The notes: generated by a model from the sequence alone, not told the origin. Shown: positions 7,115 to 14,514, numbered from the stretch's first letter. The stretch is 21,261 bases of DNA from Chloroflexota bacterium (GCA_005879655.1 VBJK01000059.1:5606-26866), one strand, 5' to 3'. Translations and numbers: made by a program.

Positions 7115-7407
7115 ATCGTTGTTCCCCTAGCCTTTTCTGTTGTGTAAATAAATTGTCACTCAGGCATACGGTTGCTCTTGTACTGGTGAGTGTTGTTGGC
7201 CCCATTGTAACACGAACTGATGGGAGCGTCGAGAGGGTAATTCTCTCTGTTAAGATTGCTGGATGGTACATTGGGTGTCGGAGCTGCTCTTGTTTAGCAG
7301 AGTTAGCGTAGCATAGCATGAAAGATTATTGCTATCCGCTTGTCGCAACATTGTTGACCTGACCTGCGTAATAATGATAAGTGATAGCTGAATAAGAGAG
7401 CAGAAGT
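7115..7407. other. Divergent intergenic region between yebC and yraN
   Basis: This gap of nearly 300 bp must hold the divergent promoters for yebC (minus) and yraN (plus). TTGACC at 7354-7359 is a good -35 match for yraN. A weak -10 (ATAAGT or GATAAG around 7376-7382) lies at a suitable distance. I see no repeat, small gene with a credible ribosome site, or RNA gene here. Confidence 0.4.
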
Positions 7408-7785
7408 GTGAAAACTATTAAGGGGGCGCGGCAAGGTCTAGGACGCCTGGGAGAGCGGCTGGCCACTGAGAAGTTAATCAGTGCTGGCTATTGTATTTTA
7501 GAGGCAAATTTTCGTTGTCGTTATGGTGAAATTGATATTGTGGCAGAAGATGATCAGGACCTAGTTTTTGTGGAGGTAAAAACGCGTCGTGGTCAGGCGT
7601 ATGGCCGACCAGAGGATGCGGTGACAGTACAGAAACAACATAAGCTTATTGAGGTAGCTACGTACTATCTTGATTTACATGCTTGTTACGACCGTTCATG
7701 GCGCATTGATGTCGTAGCTGTGCAATTGAGTGTACAAGGGAAGCTAGAAGAGATTCGTCTGTATCGGCACGCGGTTACTCAGTAG
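7408..7785 (+). CDS. yraN: UPF0102 family protein YraN, putative nuclease fold
   Basis: This is a small cytoplasmic protein of the YraN family, with a restriction-endonuclease-like fold and no firmly known activity. The 125-aa length is typical. LGRLGERLATEKLISAGYCILEANFRCRYGEIDIVAEDDQDLVFVEVKTRRG contains the PD-(D/E)xK-type residues E41, D43, E56 and K58, then the conserved AVTVQKQHKLIEVATYYL and RIDVVAV. The start is GTG 7408, because MKTIKGARQGLGRLGE fits the family N-terminus; the purine-rich stretch AAGAGAG is nearby. yraN is often near ribosomal or DNA-repair genes. Here it is divergent from yebC-ruvCA and followed by an unrelated zinc-ribbon gene. Confidence 0.92.
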   Translation: MKTIKGARQGLGRLGERLATEKLISAGYCILEANFRCRYGEIDIVAEDDQDLVFVEVKTRRGQAYGRPEDAVTVQKQHKLIEVATYYLDLHACYDRSWRIDVVAVQLSVQGKLEEIRLYRHAVTQ

Positions 7786-7822
7786 ATCTTTCTTTCTATT
7801 GACGGGACTTATAGAATTAAGT

Positions 7823-7840
7823 AGGTGTTTGGCAACACCT
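7823..7840 (+). terminator. Small perfect hairpin between yraN and the zinc-ribbon gene
   Basis: AGGTGTT-TGGC-AACACCT is a perfect 7-bp stem with a 4-base loop, 38 bp after the yraN stop and 25 bp before the next start. No run of T follows (GAAAATATG), so it is not a textbook intrinsic terminator. It could be an attenuating or mRNA-stabilising hairpin in the leader of the next gene. Confidence 0.4.
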
Positions 7841-7864
7841 GAAAATATGTGTTGGAGCTAGATA

Positions 7865-8350
7865 ATGAGCGACTTTATGGAATCTGCAAAGAATTTTGTC
7901 AACTCTGCTGTGAGCCGTACGAGTTGGGAGGCTCAGAAGCAGCTGCGTATGCGTGGTAAGCAAGGTGAGATAGATAAGTTGCTGGAACAGCGGCAACATT
8001 TGTTAAATGATCTGTCTATTGCTGTGATGAACTTGTATCAGCAGGGTCTCTTAACCGATGCGCAGCTTGCCCGCATCTGTGCGAGTATTCTGGAGTTAGA
8101 TGGTGATGTCAAAAAGCGAGAGGTACAACTGCAAGATATCAAGAATGAAGTGTACTCGGCGGATCAGTTTGCTCCTGCTGCAACACCTGACTATACACCG
8201 CCGCCTGTACATTCCGCGCCATCCACGCCACCTTCCTCGTCATCGGCGACTGGTGCAGCTCCACAGGGTACGTCACTGTGTCCCCATTGTGGCAATCCTG
8301 TGCGTACGAATGCGCTGTATTGTAGGAGCTGTGGGGGGAAGGTGCGTTAG
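7865..8350 (+). CDS. Coiled-coil protein with C-terminal zinc ribbon, 161 aa
   Basis: I do not recognise a named family. Three parts are visible. Residues about 5-97 are helical and heptad-like (EAQKQLRMRGKQGEIDKLLEQRQHLLNDLSIAVMNLYQQG, then LDGDVKKREVQLQDIKNEV). A disordered Pro/Ser/Ala linker runs from about 100 to 135. A compact zinc ribbon follows with C139-x2-C142 and C153-x2-C156 (CPHCGNPVRTNALYCRSCGGKVR). Such C-terminal zinc ribbons are common on bacterial proteins of unknown function. There is no membrane segment or signal peptide. The ATG at 7865 has GGAG (7854-7857) seven bases upstream. It follows yraN by 79 bp on the same strand, so it could be co-transcribed despite the hairpin between them. 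Confidence 0.75.
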   Translation: MSDFMESAKNFVNSAVSRTSWEAQKQLRMRGKQGEIDKLLEQRQHLLNDLSIAVMNLYQQGLLTDAQLARICASILELDGDVKKREVQLQDIKNEVYSADQFAPAATPDYTPPPVHSAPSTPPSSSSATGAAPQGTSLCPHCGNPVRTNALYCRSCGGKVR

Positions 8351-8422
8351 GGTTGTGAATGTGCGGTTCATTATCTTCATGCGCGACGCTACACAGATAG
8401 AGCCTTTGCACCTACTTGCTCA

Positions 8423-8459
8423 AGCTATTAGCCGATAGGGAAGTGTTCGGCTGATAGCT
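8423..8459. terminator. Likely bidirectional terminator hairpin
   Basis: AGCTATTAGCCGA (8423-8435) and TCGGCTGATAGCT (8447-8459) form a 13-bp stem with one G-U pair and an 11-base loop. The stem lies between two convergent genes, where a shared terminator is expected. It lacks an obvious T-tract on either side, so the call rests mainly on stem length and position. Confidence 0.55.
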
Positions 8460-8485
8460 GATGGCAAGCCTATTGTTAGTAACCA

Positions 8486-9217
8486 TTATGCCTTAGTTTT
8501 GTCAGCCCAATGTACAATGTGCTCGCGCAACTGCACAATGCGTTGCTCACCCGGCCAAGCAAATTCCATCGCTTCGTATGTTGCAGCAAACTTACGAAAG
8601 CTCCCTTCACTCATTGCTGCTTTTGCCCCCTGTATTCCTTCTTTCCAGTGATGAATGATTTTATCTCTATCTCTCTCTTGCGACTTGAGCATAGAGAGGA
8701 TGAGAATATGGACTGTGTTGATGCGTCCCACCTCGCTTTGCACGATACGAGGAGCCAGGGTTTCAGGGTCAATCTTCTTAGCGAGATGTATCATTGCCTG
8801 CTCTTGGTCGCCCTTGTAATAACAGATCTGGGCGGCTTCCTTCAGTTGGGCGTGGCGTGAAAAGTCCATAAAGGCGACTGGATGAGTACTTGGAACACTA
8901 TCTAGAGCTATTCCCAATGCTCTATCCGGGCTTTGTCCATTCTTTGTTTGTGTGATGGCATAGGCGCTATAAAAACTCCCTATGACAGAAGACGGCAATG
9001 CAGGCATGTTCGGCATCTGCTGATAGCGCAGCAAAATGCTCTCACCCTCTTGTGTTGTTGCCCATGCAAGACTATATTTCTGATCATAGAAGTAGCCCCA
9101 AGCAAGCTTAATATAGGCACTGAGCTGCAACAGAATGTCTCCAGTCTCTTTGCTGAGAGCAACAGCATCTTTGGCATAGGCCAGAGTCTCGGTCATTCCA
9201 GTGCATTCCCATCCCAA
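8486..9217 (-). CDS. TPR region of XRE-family regulator, C-terminal fragment (243 aa)
   Basis: This reads as the helical-repeat C-terminal half of a one-component regulator. TPR-like pairs are seen in TETLAYAKDAVALSKETGDILLQLSAYIKLAWGYFYDQKYSLAWATTQEGESIL, then HAQLKEAAQICYYKGDQEQAMIHLAKKIDP, and the closing HHWKEGIQGAKAAMSEGSFRKFAATYEAMEFAWPGEQRIVQLREHIVHW. In such regulators the TPR part is thought to sense a ligand or peptide, or to mediate dimerisation. The fragment has no helix-turn-helix of its own and no credible ribosome site, so it is probably not translated separately. It is convergent with the zinc-ribbon gene. Confidence 0.65.
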   Translation of the reverse strand: MGWECTGMTETLAYAKDAVALSKETGDILLQLSAYIKLAWGYFYDQKYSLAWATTQEGESILLRYQQMPNMPALPSSVIGSFYSAYAITQTKNGQSPDRALGIALDSVPSTHPVAFMDFSRHAQLKEAAQICYYKGDQEQAMIHLAKKIDPETLAPRIVQSEVGRINTVHILILSMLKSQERDRDKIIHHWKEGIQGAKAAMSEGSFRKFAATYEAMEFAWPGEQRIVQLREHIVHWADKTKA

Positions 9218-10076
9218 TTTTGCTTTGAGCGATCATCTTGAGAATCGGTAAATATATTGATGTATAGAGAAATGCCTCTCGTACATCTTCGGGATCATCG
9301 CTCCAATACAATTCCTCACACCCTTCTAGAGCTGCTGCGCAGTATGCAAGAGCGTCTCCATAGCGCTCTGGCTTAATGGTGTTGTTTGGTATACTCAGCC
9401 CCAAGGTGACAAAAGCCAAGCGGGCTACTGATTGTATTGCATCTCGGCGGGTTACTTGATAGTTTTCGTTGTTAGTATTCATCAAGTCAAATTTCTCAAT
9501 GGCTTGTCTGATTGCGCTACGTTTCTCTTCGCAGCTTAGATCGTCCAGAAACGCTAGCATCCAGAGGGCTTCGCTCATCGAGATTTTCGCCACTTCTGCT
9601 GAAACAACGACTACTCTCTCATCTGGAATATCAGAAGCGATAAGAGAAGCGGGAGCCTCTGAGATCCTTATGCCGGACTTAGGCACAGAAGATAAGATGA
9701 CATGCTCTTGCTCTTGAGGCGGATCTGTCTCAGCAGTACTCCTTTGTGAAATCTGGAAGATCTGCACTTCTTCTGATTGTACCATATTCTCAGACGATGA
9801 AGTGGGTACTGCGGACAGGTCGTGTTCGTCGTCTTGCGGGGCGAGGCCGAGTTGTGAGGCAGATTTTCCGTAGATCATGCAAAGCTTCTCTTGATAGTAA
9901 GGTCTTGGTTTCCTTATGCCTCTTTCCCAGCGTCCGACGTAAGCACCAGTGACGGGGGCATCTGGAAAACGAGCCAGAATCTCATCAGCCACGCGTTGGA
10001 GCGACCAGCCGCGTTCTTGCCTTTCCCGACGTAAAGAATGATTAGGAGTGCTTGGCGTGTTTGTGTCTTTATTCAT
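9108..10076 (-). CDS. XRE-family transcriptional regulator, N-terminal part of a broken XRE-TPR protein
   Basis: Starting at ATG 10076, which has a strong GGGAGG seven bases upstream (a GTG at 10091 precedes that site and is rejected), the frame gives 322 aa. Residues 14-78 form an XRE/Cro-type helix-turn-helix: SLRRERQERGWSLQRVADEI, then VTGAYVGRWERGIRKPRPYYQEKLCMIYGKSASQLG. A long low-complexity linker (80-165) is followed by LWMLAFLDDLSCEEKRSAIRQAI and RRDAIQSVARLAFVTLGLS, a feature I associate with Ktedonobacteria XRE-TPR regulators. The TPR region starts at about 240. The last 36 residues, after MIAQSK, are Cys-rich and non-family, read in the wrong frame. A promoter and an iteron-like array lie directly upstream, suggesting autoregulation. 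Confidence 0.75.
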   Translation of the reverse strand: MNKDTNTPSTPNHSLRRERQERGWSLQRVADEILARFPDAPVTGAYVGRWERGIRKPRPYYQEKLCMIYGKSASQLGLAPQDDEHDLSAVPTSSSENMVQSEEVQIFQISQRSTAETDPPQEQEHVILSSVPKSGIRISEAPASLIASDIPDERVVVVSAEVAKISMSEALWMLAFLDDLSCEEKRSAIRQAIEKFDLMNTNNENYQVTRRDAIQSVARLAFVTLGLSIPNNTIKPERYGDALAYCAAALEGCEELYWSDDPEDVREAFLYTSIYLPILKMIAQSKIGMGMHWNDRDSGLCQRCCCSQQRDWRHSVAAQCLY

Positions 10077-10104
10077 ATCTATACCTCCCACAACTTACTT
10101 GTCC

Positions 10105-10133
10105 ATTGTACTGCATATAGGATGAAGTTTCCA
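10105..10133 (-). promoter_or_regulatory. Predicted sigma-70-type promoter of the XRE regulator
   Basis: On the minus strand, TGGAAA (10133-10128, 4 of 6 to TTGACA) and TACAAT (10110-10105, 5 of 6 to TATAAT) are separated by exactly 17 bases. The -10 lies about 28 bases before the ATG at 10076. The iteron-like array starts about 34 bp further upstream. Confidence 0.55.
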
Positions 10134-10166
10134 GTGTAAGAAGAGATCTTTGTTAGCATTTCTCTG

Positions 10167-10278
10167 ATTGGCTCACTACTGGCTCTGTAGTGGACCTCTT
10201 CCCCTGTATGATCCTCGATTGGCTCCCTATTGGCTCCCTTCCCCTGTATGGTTTTCAATTGGCTCTCGATTGGCTCTC
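10167..10278. repeat. Iteron-like array: six ATTGGCTC copies in three helically phased pairs
   Basis: ATTGGCTC occurs at 10167, 10218, 10229, 10258 and 10269 (start positions), with a one-mismatch copy (ACTGGCTC) at 10178. Within each pair the copies are exactly 11 bp apart, about one helical turn. The second and third pairs lie in a 40-bp tandem duplication: TTCCCCTGTATG at 10199-10210 and at 10239-10250 begins each unit. The array sits upstream of the XRE regulator and of the small gene at 10460. It is probably a cooperative protein-binding site. It also accounts for most of the gap between the two genes. Confidence 0.8.
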
Positions 10279-10320
10279 TCTTTCACAAGCAACGTTTGAC
10301 CTGTCCATGGCCATCGCGCC

Positions 10321-10336
10321 CTTTGATCTGTCAAAG
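10321..10336. promoter_or_regulatory. Inverted repeat, possible operator
   Basis: CTTTGA-TCTG-TCAAAG is a perfect 6-bp inverted repeat. It lies 45 bp downstream of the iteron-like array and 38 bp before a possible -10 (TATTAT, 10374-10379) for the small gene at 10460. The operator role is inferred from position. Confidence 0.35.
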
Positions 10337-10459
10337 TTCCAGTTTGGATCTTTTGTACGGTCAAGGAGCAAGATATTATTGTCAATGGAACAACGGCCTA
10401 AGAGTGGACGAGGAGTGGTCCTGTTCACTGCCATATCGATAAGAAGGAGGAAATTTTTC

Positions 10460-10687
10460 ATGGAGACTGGACAGAGCGAAGTAGCACGGCTCTTACAACA
10501 CATCGCACTCGAATATGAGGCAGCAGGACGAGGGTTGCATGGTCTGGCCTCTGGCGCTGCCAAACATGAGTTTATTACCAATCGTATGGAGAGCATACAA
10601 CAGGCCCATGTCGCTCTGCAAGGCATTGTCGGATCAGATGATGCGATCCGCTTGGTTGCGCAAACTCTCGAAAAAGCTGGTGGATGA
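10460..10687 (+). CDS. Small hypothetical protein, 75 aa
   Basis: A consensus ribosome site, AAGGAGG (10444-10450), lies nine bases before ATG 10460 and fixes the start. The frame is open further upstream, but that stretch runs through the iteron-like array and is not protein-like. The protein is soluble and almost wholly helical: SEVARLLQHIALEYEAAGRGLHGLASGAAKHEFITNRMESIQQAHVALQGIVG, then DDAIRLVAQTLEKAGG. It has no signal peptide, membrane segment or cysteines. I have an impression of similar small proteins in Ktedonobacteria but no function to offer. It is divergent from the XRE regulator and may be controlled by it. Confidence 0.7.
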   Translation: METGQSEVARLLQHIALEYEAAGRGLHGLASGAAKHEFITNRMESIQQAHVALQGIVGSDDAIRLVAQTLEKAGG

Positions 10688-10819
10688 GGAAAAGATGTAG
10701 TTGGTTGATGCTCTGCAAAATGGCAGTAGAAAGGTGGCATGGTCTATCCTGCATGAGTCACTTTGATTGTTAGCATGAGTATTTCCGCTTGTAACACTTA
10801 TTTTCTAATAAATAGAGTA

Positions 10820-10829
10820 TTGTATACAA
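10820..10829. promoter_or_regulatory. Perfect 10-bp palindrome upstream of the 120-aa gene
   Basis: TTGTATACAA is self-complementary and lies 27 bp before the ATG at 10857, where an operator or the -10 region of a promoter would be. I cannot assign a matching -35 with confidence. Confidence 0.3.
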
Positions 10830-10856
10830 GAAAGGATGTCAATAAGGAGGAGTGGT

Positions 10857-11219
10857 ATGATGAACAATCCTTTACCACAAGCGAAGTTGGACTTGAATGA
10901 TGCTCTGTTCCTGGTTCCTATCCTGACCTCGTATGGAGCATGGGTCCGTCAAGTCTGTCCATCTAGAGAAGTTGTTGAGCTGAAAATGGCGACAATTGAA
11001 AGCCTACAAACAAAGCTTTCAGGTCTTGTAGAGAGACGGGGTGAGAATATCGAAGGGGTCATGTTTTTCGTGACGACTGACGAAGTAGAGACGATGACCA
11101 GCTCGTTGAAGTGTTTTCACGCCTACGCGCCAAAGCTGCTTGCACCATCGCCGGATCGTGATGCTCTGCTCAAGCATTGCCAACACATGCTTGTCACCAT
11201 CTCTACAACGTTCAGCTAG
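10857..11219 (+). CDS. Small hypothetical protein, 120 aa
   Basis: ATG 10857 is chosen because AAGGAGG (10844-10850) ends six bases before it. An in-frame ATG at 10836 lies upstream of that site and is rejected. The sequence is soluble and mostly helical: PQAKLDLNDALFLVPILTSYGAWVRQVC, then REVVELKMATIESLQTKLSGLVERRG. A short hydrophobic strand IEGVMFFVTTDEVETM and a final helix follow. I do not recognise a family. It lies 169 bp after the 75-aa gene on the same strand, so the two may be functionally linked or separately transcribed. It converges on pgi across a hairpin-rich gap. Confidence 0.65.
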   Translation: MMNNPLPQAKLDLNDALFLVPILTSYGAWVRQVCPSREVVELKMATIESLQTKLSGLVERRGENIEGVMFFVTTDEVETMTSSLKCFHAYAPKLLAPSPDRDALLKHCQHMLVTISTTFS

Positions 11220-11311
11220 TTTCGTTTGCTGTAGTTGTTCAGTCCCCTGCAATAGAAGAGGGGCCTCGTCTTTTGTCAGAAAATCTGCTTTGGCTCTGTT
11301 GTATAAGGAAA

Positions 11312-11391
11312 GAGAGCGGAGAAACTCCAAGACGGTTTAATTTCTGTACCATGGGATAGAAATTAAACCGTCTTGGAGTTTCTCCGCTCTC
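11312..11391. repeat. Perfect 34-bp inverted repeat (large hairpin)
   Basis: The left arm (11312-11345) and right arm (11358-11391) are exact reverse complements over 34 bases, around a 12-base loop containing CCATGG. The arm begins GAGAGCGGAGAAACTCC and ends GGTTTAATTTCT. It lies between two convergent genes. It could be an exceptionally strong bidirectional terminator or a short mobile hairpin. No direct repeat of the flanks is seen, so insertion is unproven. Confidence 0.85.
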
Positions 11392-11420
11392 CACCAAGGG
11401 ATGGGGCTTGCCCCTTAGAA

Positions 11421-11435
11421 CCACTACTGAGTAGT
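11421..11435. terminator. Small perfect hairpin near the pgi stop
   Basis: CACTACT-G-AGTAGTG is a perfect 7-bp inverted repeat about 20 bp beyond the pgi stop on the minus strand. With the 34-bp hairpin it makes a terminator-like cluster between the 120-aa gene and pgi. The loop is too tight for an ideal hairpin, so a protein site is possible. Confidence 0.35.
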
Positions 11436-11454
11436 GATCCCCTATCTGATTATT

Positions 11455-13110
11455 CTATAATGCCGACGCCTTAAACTTCCGATAGCGTTGGATCAGTCTA
11501 TTGGTTGAGCTATCGTGTGACAGTTTTGGCTCTGCAACATCCTGTAATTCGGGCACAATGCGTTTGGCTAGCACCTTGCCCAGCTCAACGCCCCACTGAT
11601 CGAAAGAGTCGATATGCCAGATCGTGCCCTGCACAAACACTTTGTGCTCATAGAGCGCAATGAGTTTGCCTAGCGTCTCTGGCGTCAGGCGTTCCGCAAA
11701 GATCGTATTGGTTGGACGATTGCCCTGGCAGACGCGATGTGGCCTTGCCAGAGCCGAACCACCTTCTCTCGCAATCTCCTCCGCAGTCTTGCCAAAGGCC
11801 AGCGCTTCGGTCTGTGCGATCATATTCGCAATCAACAGATCGTGATGCGGTGGTGACACATTCAACGTCTGGTAAAAGCCGATAAAATCGCAAGGGATCA
11901 GTTTGGTTCCCTGGTGCATAAGCTGGTAGAAGGCGTGCTGACCATTGGTGCCTGGCTGTCCCCAGATGATGGGTCCAGTCTGGTAATCGACATCATCCCC
12001 CATCAAATCGACGTGTTTGCCATTGCTCTCCATGTCCAGCTGTTGCAGATACGAGCTGAGCTTCCAGAGATATTGTTCGTAGGGCAGAATAGCGACGGTC
12101 TCGGCACCGAAGAAGTTGTTGTACCAGATACCGATCAGCCCCAACAGCACTGGCAAATTCTGCTCCAAGGGTGCAGTACGGAAATGCTCATCCATCGCGT
12201 GAAAGCCAGCGAGCATCTCGCGGAAGTGTTCTGCACCAATAGCAATCATCAGCGAGAGACCGATCGCCGAAGGTAGCGAGTAGCGACCTCCGACCCAGTC
12301 CCAGAAGCCAAACATATTTGCCGTATCAATACCAAACTTCCTGACTTCTGCTTCGTTAGTGGAGACTGCGACGAAGTGTTTGGCCACGGCCTGTTCAGCA
12401 CCGAGTGCCTGTATGCACCACTTGCGCGCGGTCTGAGCATTGGTCATTGTCTCGATGGTCGTGAAGGTTTTCGAGGAGATAATGAAAAGCGTCTCTGCTG
12501 GGTCTAGATCGCGTGTTGCCTCCGCGAAGTCGCTACCATCGACATTCGAGACAAAACGTGCCGTCAGATTGCGATCGCTGTAGTGCTTCAGTGCTTCATA
12601 GGCCATGTTAGGACCGAGGTCGGAGCCGCCAATGCCGATGTTAACGATATTGCGGATACGCTTGCCTGTGAAGCCAGTCCAGGTACCGTTGCGCACCCTG
12701 GTAGAGAAGTCCGCCATTTTGTCGAGCACCGCGTGGACATCGGGCACTATATTTTTACCATCGACGATGATCGTTTGATCCTTTGGGGCACGTAGTGCGG
12801 TGTGAAGGACGGCCCGTTGCTCAGTGACGTTAATCTTGTCGCCGCTGAGCATCGCGTCGATACGGTTGCGCAATCCGATATCCTGGGCTAGCACGAGTAG
12901 CAATTTGAGTGTATCGTCAGTGATACGATTTTTTGAGTAGTCCAGGTACAGACCTATGGCTTCAAGGGCGAAACGTTCACCTCGTTGCGGGTCTTGGGCA
13001 AAGAGTGTGCGCAAGTGAACGTCTTTGATCTGGTGATAATGCTTTTCCAATGCTTTCCAGGTCAGGCGCTGTGTTAATGGAGTTGGATTAGCCGTCAGAC
13101 TTGTTGACAT
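11455..13110 (-). CDS. pgi: Glucose-6-phosphate isomerase
   Basis: Pgi interconverts glucose-6-phosphate and fructose-6-phosphate in glycolysis and gluconeogenesis. The 551-aa length matches the long (E. coli-like) form. Both family signatures are present: [20 protein letters not shown] (about 265-284) and [18 protein letters not shown] near the C-terminus. Substrate and catalytic elements visible include [11 protein letters not shown] (157-167), [11 protein letters not shown] (212-222), E361 in [10 protein letters not shown] and H392 in GTNGQHAF; the equivalents in known Pgi are the catalytic base and ring-opening residues. The ATG has AAAGGAGA ten bases upstream, overlapping the end of gnd, from which it is separated by 15 bp. 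The two genes are therefore almost certainly one operon, gnd first. Confidence 0.96.
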   Translation of the reverse strand: MSTSLTANPTPLTQRLTWKALEKHYHQIKDVHLRTLFAQDPQRGERFALEAIGLYLDYSKNRITDDTLKLLLVLAQDIGLRNRIDAMLSGDKINVTEQRAVLHTALRAPKDQTIIVDGKNIVPDVHAVLDKMADFSTRVRNGTWTGFTGKRIRNIVNIGIGGSDLGPNMAYEALKHYSDRNLTARFVSNVDGSDFAEATRDLDPAETLFIISSKTFTTIETMTNAQTARKWCIQALGAEQAVAKHFVAVSTNEAEVRKFGIDTANMFGFWDWVGGRYSLPSAIGLSLMIAIGAEHFREMLAGFHAMDEHFRTAPLEQNLPVLLGLIGIWYNNFFGAETVAILPYEQYLWKLSSYLQQLDMESNGKHVDLMGDDVDYQTGPIIWGQPGTNGQHAFYQLMHQGTKLIPCDFIGFYQTLNVSPPHHDLLIANMIAQTEALAFGKTAEEIAREGGSALARPHRVCQGNRPTNTIFAERLTPETLGKLIALYEHKVFVQGTIWHIDSFDQWGVELGKVLAKRIVPELQDVAEPKLSHDSSTNRLIQRYRKFKASAL

Positions 13111-13125
13111 GACAATGTTCTCCTT

Positions 13126-14148
13126 TTACTCCTTCTTCTTTTCCAGGTGTCCGCCAAAGGCGAAGCGCATAGCCGACAGGATCTTATCGGCGAATTCTGC
13201 TTCACCGCGCGAACTGAAACGTGCGAAGAGTGCAGCACTAAGCACAGGTGCGGGAACTGACTCATCGATTGCCGCAGCGATAGTCCAGCGTCCCTCACCG
13301 GAATCGGCGACATGACCGGAGAACTCCTGTAATTGAGGACTCTTAAGGAACGCACTTGCTGTCAGATCCAGGAGCCATGAGCCAATGACGCTACCGCGCC
13401 GCCAGAGTTCAGTGATATCGGCCAGGTTCAGGTCATACTGATAAAATTCTGGGTTGGTTAATGGGGCGGTCTCAGCATCGATGTTTTGCTGATGCTTGCC
13501 AATGTTAGCGTGATGCAGGATATTGAGTCCTTCCGCATAGGCGGCCATGATCCCGTACTCAATGCCATTATGGACCATCTTGACGAAGTGACCTGCGCCA
13601 TGTGGTCCGCAGTGTAAATATCCTTTTTCGGCTGTACCTCCAACATCCTCTCTGCCAGGGATGCGTGACGCAGCTTCAACGCCTGGGGCAAGTGTAGAAA
13701 ATATAGGATCAAGATGCGCGACAATTGCTTCCTCACCGCCAATCATCTGGCAATAGCCGCGTTCGAGGCCCCAGACGCCGCCGCTGGTTCCGCAGTCAAC
13801 ATAGTGGATATCATAGGGTTTGAGCGTGGCGGCACGCCTGATATCGTCGTGGTAGTAGGAGTTACCGCCATCGACAACGATATCGCCGGGTGAGAGAAGT
13901 GGGATCAGCGTTTCCAGCGTAGCGTCTACCGAAGCTGCTGGCACCATGAGCCAGATGATACGAGGTGTACTCAGTTTCTGTACTAGATCTTGTAGAGAAG
14001 TCGCTCCTGCTTTAATTGATCCATCATTAATACGTTCCTGCACTGCTTCCCAGCGTCGAGCATAGCCAATACATGTGTGTCCTGCGCGCATGAGACGTTT
14101 TGCCATGTTGGCTCCCATGCGGCCAATGCCTACCATTCCAAGTTCCAT
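13126..14148 (-). CDS. gnd: 6-phosphogluconate dehydrogenase, decarboxylating (short form)
   Basis: The enzyme oxidises and decarboxylates 6-phosphogluconate to ribulose-5-phosphate. At 340 aa it belongs to the short, YqeC/GntZ-like class rather than the about 470-aa form. The N-terminal Rossmann domain has MVGIGRMGANMAKRL (5-19). VVDGGNSYYHDD (91-102), DCGTSGGVWGLERGYCQMIGG (118-138) and GAGHFVKMVHNGIEYG (184-199) form the substrate and catalytic site, with K190 and N194 as expected. The helical C-terminal domain ends with the conserved SGHVADSGEGRWTIAAAIDESVPAPVLSAALFARFSSRGE. Cofactor preference (NAD or NADP) cannot be read safely. The ATG has AAAGGA eight bases upstream. pgi follows after 15 bp, coupling the oxidative pentose-phosphate branch to glycolysis. 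Confidence 0.95.
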   Translation of the reverse strand: MELGMVGIGRMGANMAKRLMRAGHTCIGYARRWEAVQERINDGSIKAGATSLQDLVQKLSTPRIIWLMVPAASVDATLETLIPLLSPGDIVVDGGNSYYHDDIRRAATLKPYDIHYVDCGTSGGVWGLERGYCQMIGGEEAIVAHLDPIFSTLAPGVEAASRIPGREDVGGTAEKGYLHCGPHGAGHFVKMVHNGIEYGIMAAYAEGLNILHHANIGKHQQNIDAETAPLTNPEFYQYDLNLADITELWRRGSVIGSWLLDLTASAFLKSPQLQEFSGHVADSGEGRWTIAAAIDESVPAPVLSAALFARFSSRGEAEFADKILSAMRFAFGGHLEKKKE

Positions 14149-14410
14149 GTAGCATTCCTTTCTTTCTTATCCAGTTATTGCGGTAAATATATGTGGGTGT
14201 GCGAAAAGAGCTGTGCCATTGTTTCCCCTACTCGCACATCGAGCAGATAGCACTGCAAGCTCTCTCAATTGTTGCACATTTTGCGCCCACTTCTCAAGCG
14301 CTTCAGTGCTATTATGCCTCTGTGGGCAATATCCATACGCGCACGTCCAATCATGCCTTGAAGATAAGTCGCTGTAATAACAATTGAGCCTGAAAGGTGC
14401 GTCTGACTCA
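14149..14410. other. Intergenic region upstream of gnd
   Basis: About 260 bp with no credible gene. It must contain the gnd-pgi promoter on the minus strand, where TATATT-like hexamers near 14185-14195 are candidates without a good -35. The gap continues into hairpin element B and then to the broken NRPS gene. Confidence 0.35.
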
Positions 14411-14500
14411 GGGCATGCATAAAGGATGCCCTACAATGGTACGCGCGCGGCTTGCGAGGTGTGTTCGTACCATTGTAGGGGCATCCTTTATGCGTGCCCC
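14411..14500. repeat. MITE-like hairpin element B (arms 33/35 bp)
   Basis: The left arm 14411-14443 and right arm 14466-14500 are complementary apart from one mismatch and one extra base, around a 22-base loop. The arm includes GCATAAAGGATGCC followed by CTACAATGGTACG. It is the best-preserved member of the family that also includes 5688-5780 and single arms at 2684-2704 and 18659-18677. It lies just past the 3' end of the NRPS gene. No coding frame is inside, so it resembles a non-autonomous mobile element or a REP-like hairpin. Confidence 0.8.
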
Positions 14501-14514
14501 TGGAGGCTTATTGC

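Larger units (their letters stand above)
8486..10076 (-). pseudogene. XRE-TPR regulator gene, frame broken near 9225
   Basis: The upstream frame carries an XRE helix-turn-helix and the start of a TPR region. The downstream frame carries the rest of the TPR region. A TGA in the downstream frame just before the join restricts the shift to a short interval around 9215-9250. Joining YLPILKM to SLKAKLGWECTGMTETLAYAKDAV gives a plausible TPR. Relative to related XRE-TPR proteins as I remember them, about a dozen residues of the helix before it are missing. That points to an out-of-frame deletion; a sequencing error cannot be excluded. Confidence 0.65.

Noticed and set aside
10167..10278. CRISPR array
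   Set aside because: The repeat unit is only 8 bp with short irregular spacing and no cas genes nearby.
10190..10459. 90-codon upstream extension of the 75-aa gene, open in frame
   Set aside because: It runs through the iteron-like array, has no ribosome site at its GTG, and its composition mirrors the DNA repeats. The AAGGAGG at 10444 fixes the start at 10460.
11312..11391. Insertion sequence ends
   Set aside because: The arms enclose only 12 bases, and no flanking direct repeat or transposase is seen.
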